Positions 1 through 10,255 of a stretch of DNA of 64,000 bases are shown here, in pieces. The DNA lies in NCBI GenBank assembly GCA_002104985.1, contig MCGO01000110.1:1-64000 (forward strand), given 5' to 3'. The notes below the pieces were generated by a model. That model was not told where the DNA came from. It saw nothing but the letters and a program-made list of their open reading frames with translations, and ran no database searches. Source of the stretch: Rhizoclosmatium globosum (taxonomy: Eukaryota; Chytridiomycota; Chytridiomycetes; Chytridiales; Chytriomycetaceae). The position numbers were made by a program, and so were the translations under genes. The first letter of the stretch is position 1. Every line of letters starts with the position of its first letter.

Positions 1-1866
1 TGGATCCTTTCACTGATTTTGGTGAATCTTTCAACTTCTCTTTGCTATTAGCAAGAGATTTTGACATCACTAATGGTTCAGAGGAAGATTTCGTGAGTGA
101 CTTGTTAGATGCTCGTAATGGGGCTGCCAACGGTGATTTTGATGATGCTGTTTTGGAGAGGGACTTGGCGGAGCCCTTCACAGACTTTGGTTGAGAAGAA
201 TCATCATTCAATTTCGCAGCACTTGCAGCCTTGGATACCATAGCACTAGCTGGTTTCGACGATTGTTTCGCTTCTCGTAAGTTTGCAACGCTAGCTTGTT
301 TGGAGGCTGGAACTGTGCTTGCCAACTTTGCTGCACTTGCCTTTTGAGATGAAGCTAACACTTCCTTTCGTAGATTTGAAGCGCTGGCTTTATTTGAAGC
401 TGGAACGCTGGAGGAATCATTTAGCTTTGCTGCACTTCCATTGTGGTGCAAGTCAGCCCGACTTCCTTTTTTTGAGGCTGGAGTTGAATCTTTCAAGTTG
501 ACTTTGCTTCCAGCTTTTGAGGCTACTTTAGAAACTAACGCAGGAGATTGTGTTGTTTCTTTCGCTTCTGCTACAACTTCTTCCTCGACTGGCTCTGCCT
601 CTTGTAATTCCTCTTTGCTTCCAGATCCAGAGATTATATTTGAATCGATGGCTTCAGGAATATCTTTTGCGGGAATGGTGGGACGTCTATCGACTGCCAG
701 CGATTCGCGTCCTGCAACAATTTCCTCAGGAATCTGTCCTGATTCCTCTACTTTTTCTGTTACTTCAGGCTTGGGCCTTACTGGTTGCTTGGTTTTGTGT
801 GTACCGGCGCTGTGCGATCGTGGGATTGAAACTAAAGGTTCTTCCGCGTTCGCGGAGGCCATCTTCTTTAAATTTTCTTGCTTCTTTGGCATTCTCATGG
901 GCTCGGTGGATGGCCGCATAGTTTGCTTTGTGTCTAAGTCAGTGTTTTCTTTTGGATCATGGGTTTGTGCACGGATAGGGTGGTGAGTTCCGCCTGGGGT
1001 TCTTCCTCTGTATGGAAATTGCTCTTCGTATTCATCCAAGTCTTCCATATAATGCATAGGATAGCTGCTAATATTTGCCAAATACTCGAGGTTTTTACGA
1101 CGTTCGTTGAACCACGCCAAACGGTTGTAGTTTGGGGCTTTGTCTTCAATTCTTTGAAGAATCGTCTGCATCGAAAGTCAGCTTCATACGTGAAAATAAA
1201 TGATTGCTGCATACCATATTCTCCTTGGTGATCTTTTCCTTGTCTCGTTTACGCTTGTGATCAACGGCATCGATGATGAGAGCCAGCGTCTCCTCTTCAG
1301 AATGAATATGAAGACTCGATACTTCACTTGGGTTGAGCATTTGGAAGCTGATTCTGTTAAGAAGAATATGGTTCCTACGCTCGATTTCTTGAAGTCTCTC
1401 TATTTTCAGAATCAACGTTAGAAAAGGCGTTTGAGCGATGTGTGAGGGCACCTTCTTCAATTTGCACGCCCTTGAGTCTCATTTCAAGATGTGGATAAAC
1501 TTTTGGCTGCCTATTGTCAATATTTGGTTTCGATTGACGTAATCTTCGGTGATGGAGTTGCATAGTCTTCTCTTCCCATCGTTTCGCAAGTAATTTGTTA
1601 CACGCAGGGTGAAGTGTAAAATAATGGCGATGCGCAAATGCCTTCTTCCGAGCCTTTGCCAGACTATCTTTTGCTTTGTTTGATTTGGCCCCTCCTGGTG
1701 TCGGAGTCTCGACTGTAAACTTGATTCGATTCGCGTCATCGTTTGAGTTTGAATGTGGTTTGGGTTGTGACTTTGGAGGTGACGGACGAGTGGTGGACTT
1801 TTTCTCTTGCTTTTGTTGAGCAGGTGATGCTGATGGCAGAGCCGGAAGGGGCTCAATGGTTGACAT
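1..1866 (-). CDS. CFAP97: CFAP97-family ciliary protein, 5' part (gene runs off the window start)
   Basis: The start is the ATG at 1866; an in-frame upstream start near 1971 is possible. Two introns (about 1401-1451 and 1166-1214, both GT-AG) join three exons. The spliced protein contains the CFAP97/hemingway-type block: a His/Lys-rich helix, then 'DNRQPKVYPHLEMRL' and 'EERLQEIERRNHILLNRIS', which is the family core. Family members are known from cilia and sperm flagella in animals, so a role in the zoospore flagellum is inferred. After the core, from about 1165 to the window edge, the chain becomes a Ser/Ala/Lys-rich tail. The tail carries many degenerate copies of a 12-15 residue unit of the form S-x-K-x-S-x-x-x-L, for example 'ASKKGSRADL' and 'SQKASAAKL'. 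The stop lies outside the window. The family call is fairly firm; the function of the repeat tail is unknown. Confidence 0.72.
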
Positions 1867-2153
1867 TCTGGCGCTGTCACTTCTTTTGACTGCAGAATAC
1901 AACACAAGAGATATACTTGATGTAAATCTCGCACAATGAAATGATGGACTGGATATGAAAGAAAATCTCATTGTACTCTGTCCAATAGGTCCCTTATTAA
2001 TTTTATTTCTTTCTTACTAGTACAGACATTTACCAAAATGAAGAAAGTACCTCTCTATTCCTTTTTTCCTTGCCAAAACTTGACCACAGTCAATGGCATT
2101 AACCACAATGTCCAAATGACTCTTGTTTGTTTTGACTCTTCGCCACCAAGAGG

Positions 2154-2160
2154 TATAAAT
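2154..2160 (+). promoter_or_regulatory. TATA-box candidate
   Basis: The sequence 'ggtataaatatt' lies about 85 bp before the ATG at 2245, a good spacing for a TATA box. It would serve the small ORF, or the F-box gene if that ORF is its first exon. Confidence 0.4.
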
Positions 2161-2244
2161 ATTCGCGCGCTCCTTTTTGCTCAAACCAAAAAGCTCTCTT
2201 CTTGGTCTGCCGATCAAACTCCAAGTCTCGGACTCCAAGACAAG

Positions 2245-2448
2245 ATGGCCCCATTCTCTCCTGGAACCTTCCAAGAGACCTTCGCTCTGCTCTCTACTCC
2301 CACTGAATGTCATTCCAACACTGCCTCTCAAACCAACGTTCGTTCCCTTTCTCAAGCAACAAAAAAAAAGCTTCTAGACAAGCATGAATGGAGTGTGTGC
2401 TGTTGGTTTTGGTTGAAGGTTATCGAGTTTCTTAGTTTTACTTTTTAA
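2245..2448 (+). CDS. Small ORF, possibly the 5' exon of the F-box gene
   Basis: An ATG at 2245 opens a 67-codon frame (MAPFSPGTFQETF...) behind a TATA box and a pyrimidine-rich leader. No family is recognised. It may not be a separate gene. A donor inside 'gagtgt|gtgctg' near 2397 and the acceptor 'tttcag' near 2638 would join it in the correct phase to the F-box reading frame, giving a longer N terminus through an intron of about 240 nt. As a stand-alone protein it ends at 2448 in a hydrophobic/aromatic stretch, which looks more like read-through into an intron. Confidence 0.35.
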   Translation: MAPFSPGTFQETFALLSTPTECHSNTASQTNVRSLSQATKKKLLDKHEWSVCCWFWLKVIEFLSFTF

Positions 2449-2665
2449 TACTGGTGGTAGTATATTTGGAGCCGGGTGGGTCGTTTGACAACCACTTGGC
2501 TTCTATTACTGCCGTTTCGACGATGGAATGGGGTTTTGGAGGAAGTGGTTTCCTTTTCTTCTTTAGTTGCTTCATTCTGGAGAAATACAGTACTCGCCTG
2601 TCTGGAATGAAATTTTCTGCAATACTTCATGTTTCAGAATCGTTCCTACAAAGGGCCACCCAAGC

Positions 2666-4955
2666 ATGCAACCCTTACCACCAGAATTTGCTACTGGTAT
2701 TCAGCCGAATTTCTCCCACATAGAGCTAGAATTGAGTAACGAAGTGGAGATTGGCAACGAATGCGTGTCGGACGAGGATCTGGATACATTCTTCTCACCT
2801 GAACTGAAATCGGCTGAGATGTTCATCCCAGCCGTACAAAAAGCATCGTCAATAGGAAATCTGATTTCGAAGTTATCTAGCTTCTGGTCTAAGGTCAGAG
2901 ATGATCAAGAACCTGTTCAATCAGAATATTCTACGCCGCTTCCCATGGAACTAATGCTCGAAGTTACATCTCATGTCGAAACTTCGCAAAGAAAGGAGTT
3001 GTATGCTCTCTTGTCTGTGAACAAGAGGTTGGTGACCATTTGTTTCATATTAGGGCGAAGACTGAAGGTTCTCTAAAAATAGGTGGAATAACGCTACTGC
3101 GAACAAGTTTTGGAAACGAATTCACATTACGGACGATACGAAATGGAAATATTTTGAAGAAACATGCCTTGTTCAATTCAAACTGGCGGCGTGTTATCCC
3201 TTCAAAACTCAAATGCCTCAACTACATCCATATGCTCAGCTGATTCATTCTCTTCGTATTTCAAACCTCAGTAACGCTATCTCCGCATCAAATTGGATCG
3301 AAATCATTAAGTCTTGCCCTCAACTTGAGGAATTGATTCTCGAAAACGTTTCTGTGGAACCATTTTCTAGTTCAGACCTTCAGTCTCCCATCACACCGGT
3401 TTCAGCCATGTCTTTGCCGAATTCCCCATCATTATTTCGCCGTAACACCCGGAAGTCGTCGACAGGGATCGCTGGATCTAGTGTTTCTATGCCAGTTACT
3501 CCTCGCATCAGACGAGCTGCCACAAACATCCAAAACCCGGCAAATATTATTGAAATGGATGAAGACGAAAGTCTGAAACTTTCTCAGCTCAATACATTGC
3601 AAATATCTTGGTCTCCAGATTTGCACATTGACAGTCTTCTTACCGTTGTGTTTCACGCAAGATCTATAAGAAACCTGTCGCTGGCAGGAATTCATACTCT
3701 TTTGGAAGCCGACTTGTGCAAAGTACTGGAATACTTGCCGGATTTACAAACCCTGAGTTTGGGAAACCTCAAGTCAACGCGAGCTGCATTTTCAAGCTCA
3801 AGAGGACTCGGAACATTTAAAGGGTCTATGCTGGCTACTCAATTAGCGAAGACGAACAAGAATCTCACATCCATAAACCTTCATGGACTTGTCAATCTCA
3901 GTACAGAAGCCTTCGCTGCATTGTTATTTGTTACTTCACCAAAGCAACCAGGTACTGCTGATCAAGTTGAAAACGAACCTACACAATTACAAACCCAAAG
4001 TCTTCCCAACCGTTTTTGAAGAAGCTCAAGCGACGGCAGCATCAGCAGAAATTCCTTCCACTTTGAGCAGAAACGTTCGTTTAACGCACATTGGATTGCA
4101 CAGCTCTACTTCACATATTGCCGATGCCGCGCTGTACACCACATTAACCTCGCCATTGGTCATTTCAAACTTGACGCATTTTTCACTTTCAGAGTCACAT
4201 ACTATGACGGATGCAAGCTTCGTCGGAATAATGCGTGCAATGAGCGAGCATCTTCGAGTATTGGAAATCGGACCAGGTTTGAACTTGAATGAGGTTTCTG
4301 TATCCTCTGTCGGACAGCTGTGCACCAATCTGCAATCTTTTACTTGTATTGGATTGGGGAGATGTGCGGACGTTGGCATATTTGTGGGACATCGCTTCCA
4401 TACTCTCGAAACACTCATTTTGAAGGATATGAAGGCATTGACCGAAGTACGGCAACTAGTTATTCCTCCAAGGAAAATGAGTGCCTGGAGGGAAATGGTG
4501 GTATCTGTTATCAGTATGGAGACGGAAAACGAAGTTCTTGAGAATGAGACGGAAACTACTTTCGAGGAGGAGGATGAAGAACTAGAGTTCCACGAGACTG
4601 AGCCGTATTTGCCAAGCTCTCATAATATGGAAACTCAGGCCGATGAAAATGCTATCGAACAGGAAGTGTTAGCAGCTGAGAACGGGTTGGAGATTCCAGA
4701 CCCAGAAGCACCTGTCATCATTGGATGTATTGCGCTCAAGCGGCTCCAATTGATTGGATGTCCATCTTTGGTGGGGAACAGTATTGCTAAGATTGTGAAG
4801 GCAGTGAATAGAACTGTGGCAAAAATCCAGATTTCAGAAGAAATGATGGACGATGAAAGTCGAATTGTAAGTTTCACAGTTACCTCAACCTTTTACTAAC
4901 TCTACGTGTATATTAGGAAATGATTGATATATTCCCTCAGGTTGAATACATTTGA
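2666..4955 (+). CDS. F-box protein with leucine-rich C-terminal region
   Basis: The start shown is ATG 2666 (MQPLPPEF...); the reading frame may extend 5' through the ORF at 2245. Introns lie at 3028-3082, 3952-4000 and 4867-4916. The second junction gives 'QPVFPTVFEE' and the last gives a short final exon ending at TGA 4955, overlapped by an AATAAA. Near residues 90-130 is an F-box: 'STPLPMELMLEVTSHV...LYALLSVNKRWNNATANKFWKRI'. Downstream are irregular leucine-rich units such as 'LIHSLRISNLSNAI', 'CPQLEELILENVS' and 'LPDLQTLSLGNL', interrupted by a Ser/Pro-rich insert and an acidic stretch around 4510-4700. F-box proteins are substrate adaptors of SCF ubiquitin ligases; the substrate here cannot be inferred. 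Confidence 0.78.
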
Positions 4956-5136
4956 ATAAATATTATCCTGATTTCGAAAACTTCGCTACACCGTCTCCAA
5001 CTTATACATCTTACACTTGTCCTAAACTCTACGACGCCATAAAATATGGCGCGATGTCTTGGTCCATGTGATAGGGTTCTTGCAGTGGGGAGCATTTTCG
5101 TTTTTTGGGCCAATCCCAAAAGGTCTCATACAAAAG

Positions 5137-6757
5137 ATGCTCAGGTGCGTCGTCGATGAACCCTAGCCCCAACACAATGTCTCCCAGTCGAGTGCATAAT
5201 AAGAGCAGCGAAGACGGAAAGAGACTTGGCTATTAGGGCACTAACCACCTGTCAATCAATATTCTTACAAATGCCCACACACACTCTCTCCTGACAGACT
5301 CGCGCACTCCGCCTACAAGAAGGCCTCATCGATCCGCAACATCAACTTGACCACCCTCGCGCGTTCCGTGTCGCAGTGGGCCAAGGTGCCCCAGGGTTCG
5401 TAGCCGCGTGTTCTGTTCTGGTGTCGCTTATCAGTCCTTAACAACTGCCAACCAACCAACCAACAGGACCCCCTGACCCAATTCTCGGTGTTTCAGAGGC
5501 CTTCAAGGCCGACACAAACTCAAAGAAGATGAACTTGGGTGTCGGAGCCTACCGTGACGACAAGAACAAGCCATACGTTCTCGAGTGTGTCAAGAAGGTT
5601 TGTGTCTTTGTTCCCTGGGGAAACTGCTTCTAACTTCTTCCCTCCCAGGCCGAGAAGATTATCTTTGCCGCCGGTCAGGACAAGGAGTACCTTGGAATCA
5701 CTGGTCTTGCCTCCTACAACCAGCTTGCCGCCGAGCTTGCCTATGGCGAGAACTCCTCTGCCCTCAAGGAAGGACGCGTCGTTACCACCCAGTCTCTCTC
5801 CGGAACTGGTGCCCTTCGTATTGGAGGAGAGTTCTTGGCTCGCTGGTTCAACGGAAAGGGTGGAAAGAAGATCTACCTCCCAACTCCAAGGTACCTACTT
5901 GCTTCAGTTGTGATTGGTCAATTCGTTAACGAAAACAATTTAGTTGGGGTAACCACGGAAACATCTTCCGTGACTCAAAGTTGGAGGTCGGTAACTACAG
6001 ATACTACGACAAGAAGAACATTGGCTTGGACTTTGCTGGTTTGAAGGAGGACTTGAACAACCTCCCAGAGGAGTCCATCGTCCTTCTCCACGCTTGTGCC
6101 CACAACCCAACCGGTGTTGACCCAACTGAGGCTCAATGGAGAGAGCTTTCCGACCTCTTCAAGGCTAAGAAGCACGTTGCCTTCTTTGACATGGCCTACC
6201 AAGGTTTTGCCTCTGGTGACCCATCAAAGGATGCCTTTGCTGTCCGTCACTTTGTTGAGCAAGGACACAACATCCTTCTCGCTCAGTCTTTCGCCAAGAA
6301 CTTGGGTCTTTACGGTGAACGTGTTGGTCTCTTCTCCATCGTTGTCGCTGACAAGGAGGAGGCCAAGCGAGTTGACTCCCAGGTCAAGATCTTGGTTCGT
6401 CCAATGTACTCTAACCCACCATTGAGTGGTCCAAGAATCGTCAAGGAGGTTTTGGGTAACGCTGAGTTGAAGGCTGAATGGCACCGTGAAGTCAAGCTCA
6501 TGGCCGACCGCATCATTTCAATGCGTTCTGAGCTCCGCAACCACTTGGAGAAGACCTACGGATCTCAAAAGAACTGGACGCACATTACTAGCCAGATTGG
6601 TATGTTCTGTTTCACTGGTTTGACCCCTGAGCAAGTTGACCGCCTCAAGACTGAGTACTCTGTCTACTTGACCCGTGATGGTCGTATCTCTATTGCTGGT
6701 ATCACCAGTGGTAACGTGAAGTACTTGGCCGAGGCTATCCACAACGTCACCAAGTAA
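5137..6757 (+). CDS. AAT1: Aspartate aminotransferase, mitochondrial type
   Basis: PLP-dependent transaminase interconverting aspartate + 2-oxoglutarate and oxaloacetate + glutamate (malate-aspartate shuttle). Exons are 5137-5144, 5298-5395, 5467-5597, 5649-5890 and 5944-6757. The first exon is only 8 nt (ATGCTCAG) and completes the presequence '[17 protein letters not shown]', a typical basic, acid-free mitochondrial targeting helix; no other upstream ATG gives an open frame. The mature part starts '[17 protein letters not shown]', and '[10 protein letters not shown]', '[13 protein letters not shown]', '[12 protein letters not shown]' and the PLP-lysine motif '[15 protein letters not shown]' are all intact. 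The C-terminal '[12 protein letters not shown]' motif is also present. Length is normal for the family. A cytosolic paralog is excluded mainly by the presequence. Confidence 0.95.
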
Positions 6758-6901
6758 ACTTTTTGATGAATATCATCTTCCCCTTTCGTCGGTGAAATAA
6801 ACTGATTCAATTTCGTTTCTTTAATGTCTACATAAATAATTACCGATGTGTAATGACTCGTTGTTCCACTCTTATGATCTGACAGAAATCTGACAATTTT
6901 A

Positions 6902-9900
6902 ATGGCAACCACAAAGACGAACGTGACGATTGCCTTCATAGGCCCATATCGATGGTACGCGATGAAAATGTATCTGTTCTTCTTACTTGCATATCTTAGG
7001 CTTCCGGGATTGAAGTATAACGGGACTTTGGTCACCAACGACATCTGGACTGCAGTGAATATGACGAACTACATCTACGACTTCTTCCAACCTACTGCAC
7101 CTGGAGTATTCTATTGGTGTGACATTGCAGGCGATCTGGCCATCCAGGCCATAAACGCGAACGACAGCCTCCTCCCAAACATTCACATCAACATCAAGCG
7201 ATACAATGACGCAGGTCCTCCATACAAATCTCCTGGATATACTCTTGCCCACACTATGCCTGAAATCATAGCGGATCAAGATGTCATTGCAATATTTGCT
7301 GATTTCGATCGTAAGGTGACGGGGTACAGCGGTGAAGTGATGTCAATCGCTGAAGTACGTTTCAGGTCTATGCTTACACTTTGCTTATCTCACATTATAT
7401 TATTTAGCTCCCTTTCTGTGGAATCGAGACGTTTTCATTCAAAATGTTGAATCGATACAAGTATCCGTATCTTATGCAGATGATGACAAGTACTGATTTT
7501 TTCTTCATGTTAATTTTGACCTAAGGCCTTTTCTAAATTGAAATATTTAAGTGGCTGGGATTGCACAGGCGACTTACTTGCTTTTGCAACAGTGGAACGT
7601 TCGTCGTATGGCGATAATTTATTCCTACAGTAACAATGAATGGACTTCACGTAAGTAACATGATTGAAAATTAAAAGTTGAAGCGTGTATTCTCTGCAGA
7701 GGCATATTCCATTATCGATTATATTTCTCGTGGTGGGGTTACAATCTTGACGCAATTGAATTCGGATTTAGTGTTGACGCCCGGTGGTGTTGATTACCTC
7801 GCTAGCATGTTGCAGCTTGTTGATGCACGATATATAATGATTGTTTCGGATGTCTACAATATCGCGGATGTGTACTATAGTCTGGCCAACAGGAACGCCT
7901 CAGTTGGCCCTGACTATGTTTGGCTTGGTAATTTTCCACCAGTTGTAAACGGAGATGGAACAAAAAGTAAGCGTCGTTTTCTGTGCCAGGTTATAATAAC
8001 GTCTGTGTAGTTTATGGTCCAAACTTTTTCAAATTGAGTCGTGGATTCATTTTCATTGCCGGAGGCAATATGCCCACGCAATATAGCTCTAACTTAATGA
8101 ATACATTCACTGCGAAAGTTAACAATATAACTGCTCCACTTGGGTGAGCAACAAGTAATCAAACATTGTGAGTCAATCTAACTTACAACGTTCAGGTCAA
8201 ATCCTTCACCATCTAACATCGAAAATATTAATATGGCTATTGCTTATGACTGTGCTGGGCTATTAGCAAGTGGATTTCAGAAAGTACTAACATCCAACCC
8301 ACAATTTACACCGCAAATGCTCGCCTCGAGGAAACTAAATCCATACATGAATTCAACGCTGTTCGAAAACACAGGATATAGAGGAATCAGCGGGGATCCT
8401 GTGATAATGGGACCGGGAGGTGATTTGGCAAAGTGAGTCAACACTAACGTTTGCTTACACTAACTCCATAAATACCAGCCCGTATTTCTATCAATACCTT
8501 GCTGGAAGCGCTCCATTTCCAGATCCTATACGTGAGAAGTAAAATTCTTTCATACTTGGTATTTATCATCATCAACACAGCATTTGCAGTCACGGATATT
8601 GGCCTAACGACATTCTATAACATCCCAAATCAAACTGTAGTACTCTTTGATGGTATGACTATAGAATGTCAAAACATGAGCTCACTGGTTTGATCAAACA
8701 GGGACAGCAAACATTGTTCCAGATGGACCAATTTACGTGGAACAAGTTCTTCTTCCATCTAATCCACAGGGAAAGGCATTAACTGCGATTGCTGGAATCG
8801 GAATAGTGTTCAGTTGCTGCGCATTGCTCGTCACGTTGATTTGCCGTCGCACACAGACAATTCGAAACGGATCAATTCTATTTCTCAGTTTAATTGCAAC
8901 AGGATCAATATTACCGTACGCATCGATATTCTTCTACTTGAATCGCTCGTCGTCAAGTTCTTGCAGTGGTCGACTGTGGTTACCCGTCCTTGGGTTTAGT
9001 ATTGTATTTGGTTCCATCTTTCTGAAGAATATGAGAATGCATATTGTTTTCACACCTGAATACATGATTTCGCCGAAACTACTGAAAGACTGGTGAGTTG
9101 GAATTTTTCCAGATAAGTAATATAAAAAAATTCTAACAATCGAAAATAGGGTTATGATAACTGCAATGTGTGTAATTGTTGGACTCGAGGGATTATTTAT
9201 TGGATTATGGACTTCATTTTCTCCCCTGAAAAGCTCCTTGACGCTTGGGAACAGTCTTGCTTTTACGTACAGCTGTGTTTATTCGCCTCACACTCCTGTC
9301 TGGCCCACGGTTCTCCTCTGGGTATACAATGCCCTTCTTCTCATTGGTACACTTGTTGTTGGTATGCTCACCTGGAACGTCAAACCCCAATTCAACGAGT
9401 CTACGTATATCTACCTGTCGTCTATTTGTGTTACTATCGTATCGCTCCTTCTCCTCGCATTTGGTCAATCTGCAGACACATCTACTTTCAGTTCCATGGT
9501 GCAAGCTATTGGAGTCTGGTTCATGACCACATTTACCATGTTGCTGTTATTCGGCCCAAAACTGTTACTTCTGGTTGTTGACAAGGAAGGTGGCTTGACG
9601 TCAAGTTTCTTGCGGTCAGTATGGAAATCACAGGCAAACCAGGTGACTTCGGAAATGGATCGTCGAGGAACAAATGTTACTCTTGGAGGGACTGCAACAG
9701 GAGGCAAGAGAAATACTTTGGGGTTGGATGCAAATCATGCACCAGGACGGAATTCTCTTTTGGGTACTGGTGTAAAGTCACAGACTATGGCTATCTCAAT
9801 TCCATGCCTTAAGAAATATGGAGTTTCATTTACAATTAGGAAGAAGAATGGGCTGGATGATTTTTGGCGCACTGCATTGATGGGAATGTATCAGTTGAAT

Positions 9901-10137
9901 GGAAAGGTTTCGTTGGTATTTATTGGGATTGAGGATTCCGCTTTTAGTATCAAAGTTCCAACGAATGTGATGATACGGTCTTTGATACTCAAAGACCAGC
10001 AAGGAGTTCCTGTTCAATATCGTGTTGAGTTGGAGTGTGTTTCAACAAAGTTGAAGATGAAGATTGACTTTGAACAGCAAGGATCAGCTGACGATTTTTT
10101 GGGCAATTTAAAGCAGTTATTACAGACACAGAAGTAA
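6902..10137 (+). CDS. Class C (GABA-B/Grl-like) seven-transmembrane receptor
   Basis: About ten exons with short introns encode an N-terminal periplasmic-binding-protein-like ligand domain, a seven-helix domain and a long cytoplasmic tail. The ligand domain shows 'VTIAFIGPYR' (strand 1), 'GDLAIQAINANDSLLPNIHINIKRYND' as helix 1 plus strand 2 (read in parts), and 'NEWTS...YISRGGVTILTQL'. The 7TM block begins near 8760 ('GKALTAIAGIGIVFSCCALL') and includes 'NGSILFLSLIATG', 'FGSIFLKNMRMHIVF' and 'VMITAMCVIVGLEGLFIGLW', in 7tm_3 order. The tail from about 9600 ends in a beta-rich segment plus helix (9830-10130). No clear signal peptide precedes strand 1 in the spliced model. A 45-nt in-frame intron at 6955-6999 would, if retained, encode a hydrophobic stretch. 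The ligand is unknown. Confidence 0.82.
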
Positions 10138-10255
10138 TTGAGGAGTTTCTACTTTAATAAACGATAGCAACGGCAACAGTTACCCAAAATACGAGATGAA
10201 AAAGAAAAGTAAGCAATGAAAAGGCAAAAAATCAAGAGGTGGAAACTGAGGGGCA

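Noticed and set aside
441..986. 181-codon plus-strand ORF opposite the CFAP97 gene
   Set aside because: Shadow of the repeat-rich minus-strand coding sequence; no protein-like features and alternative start.
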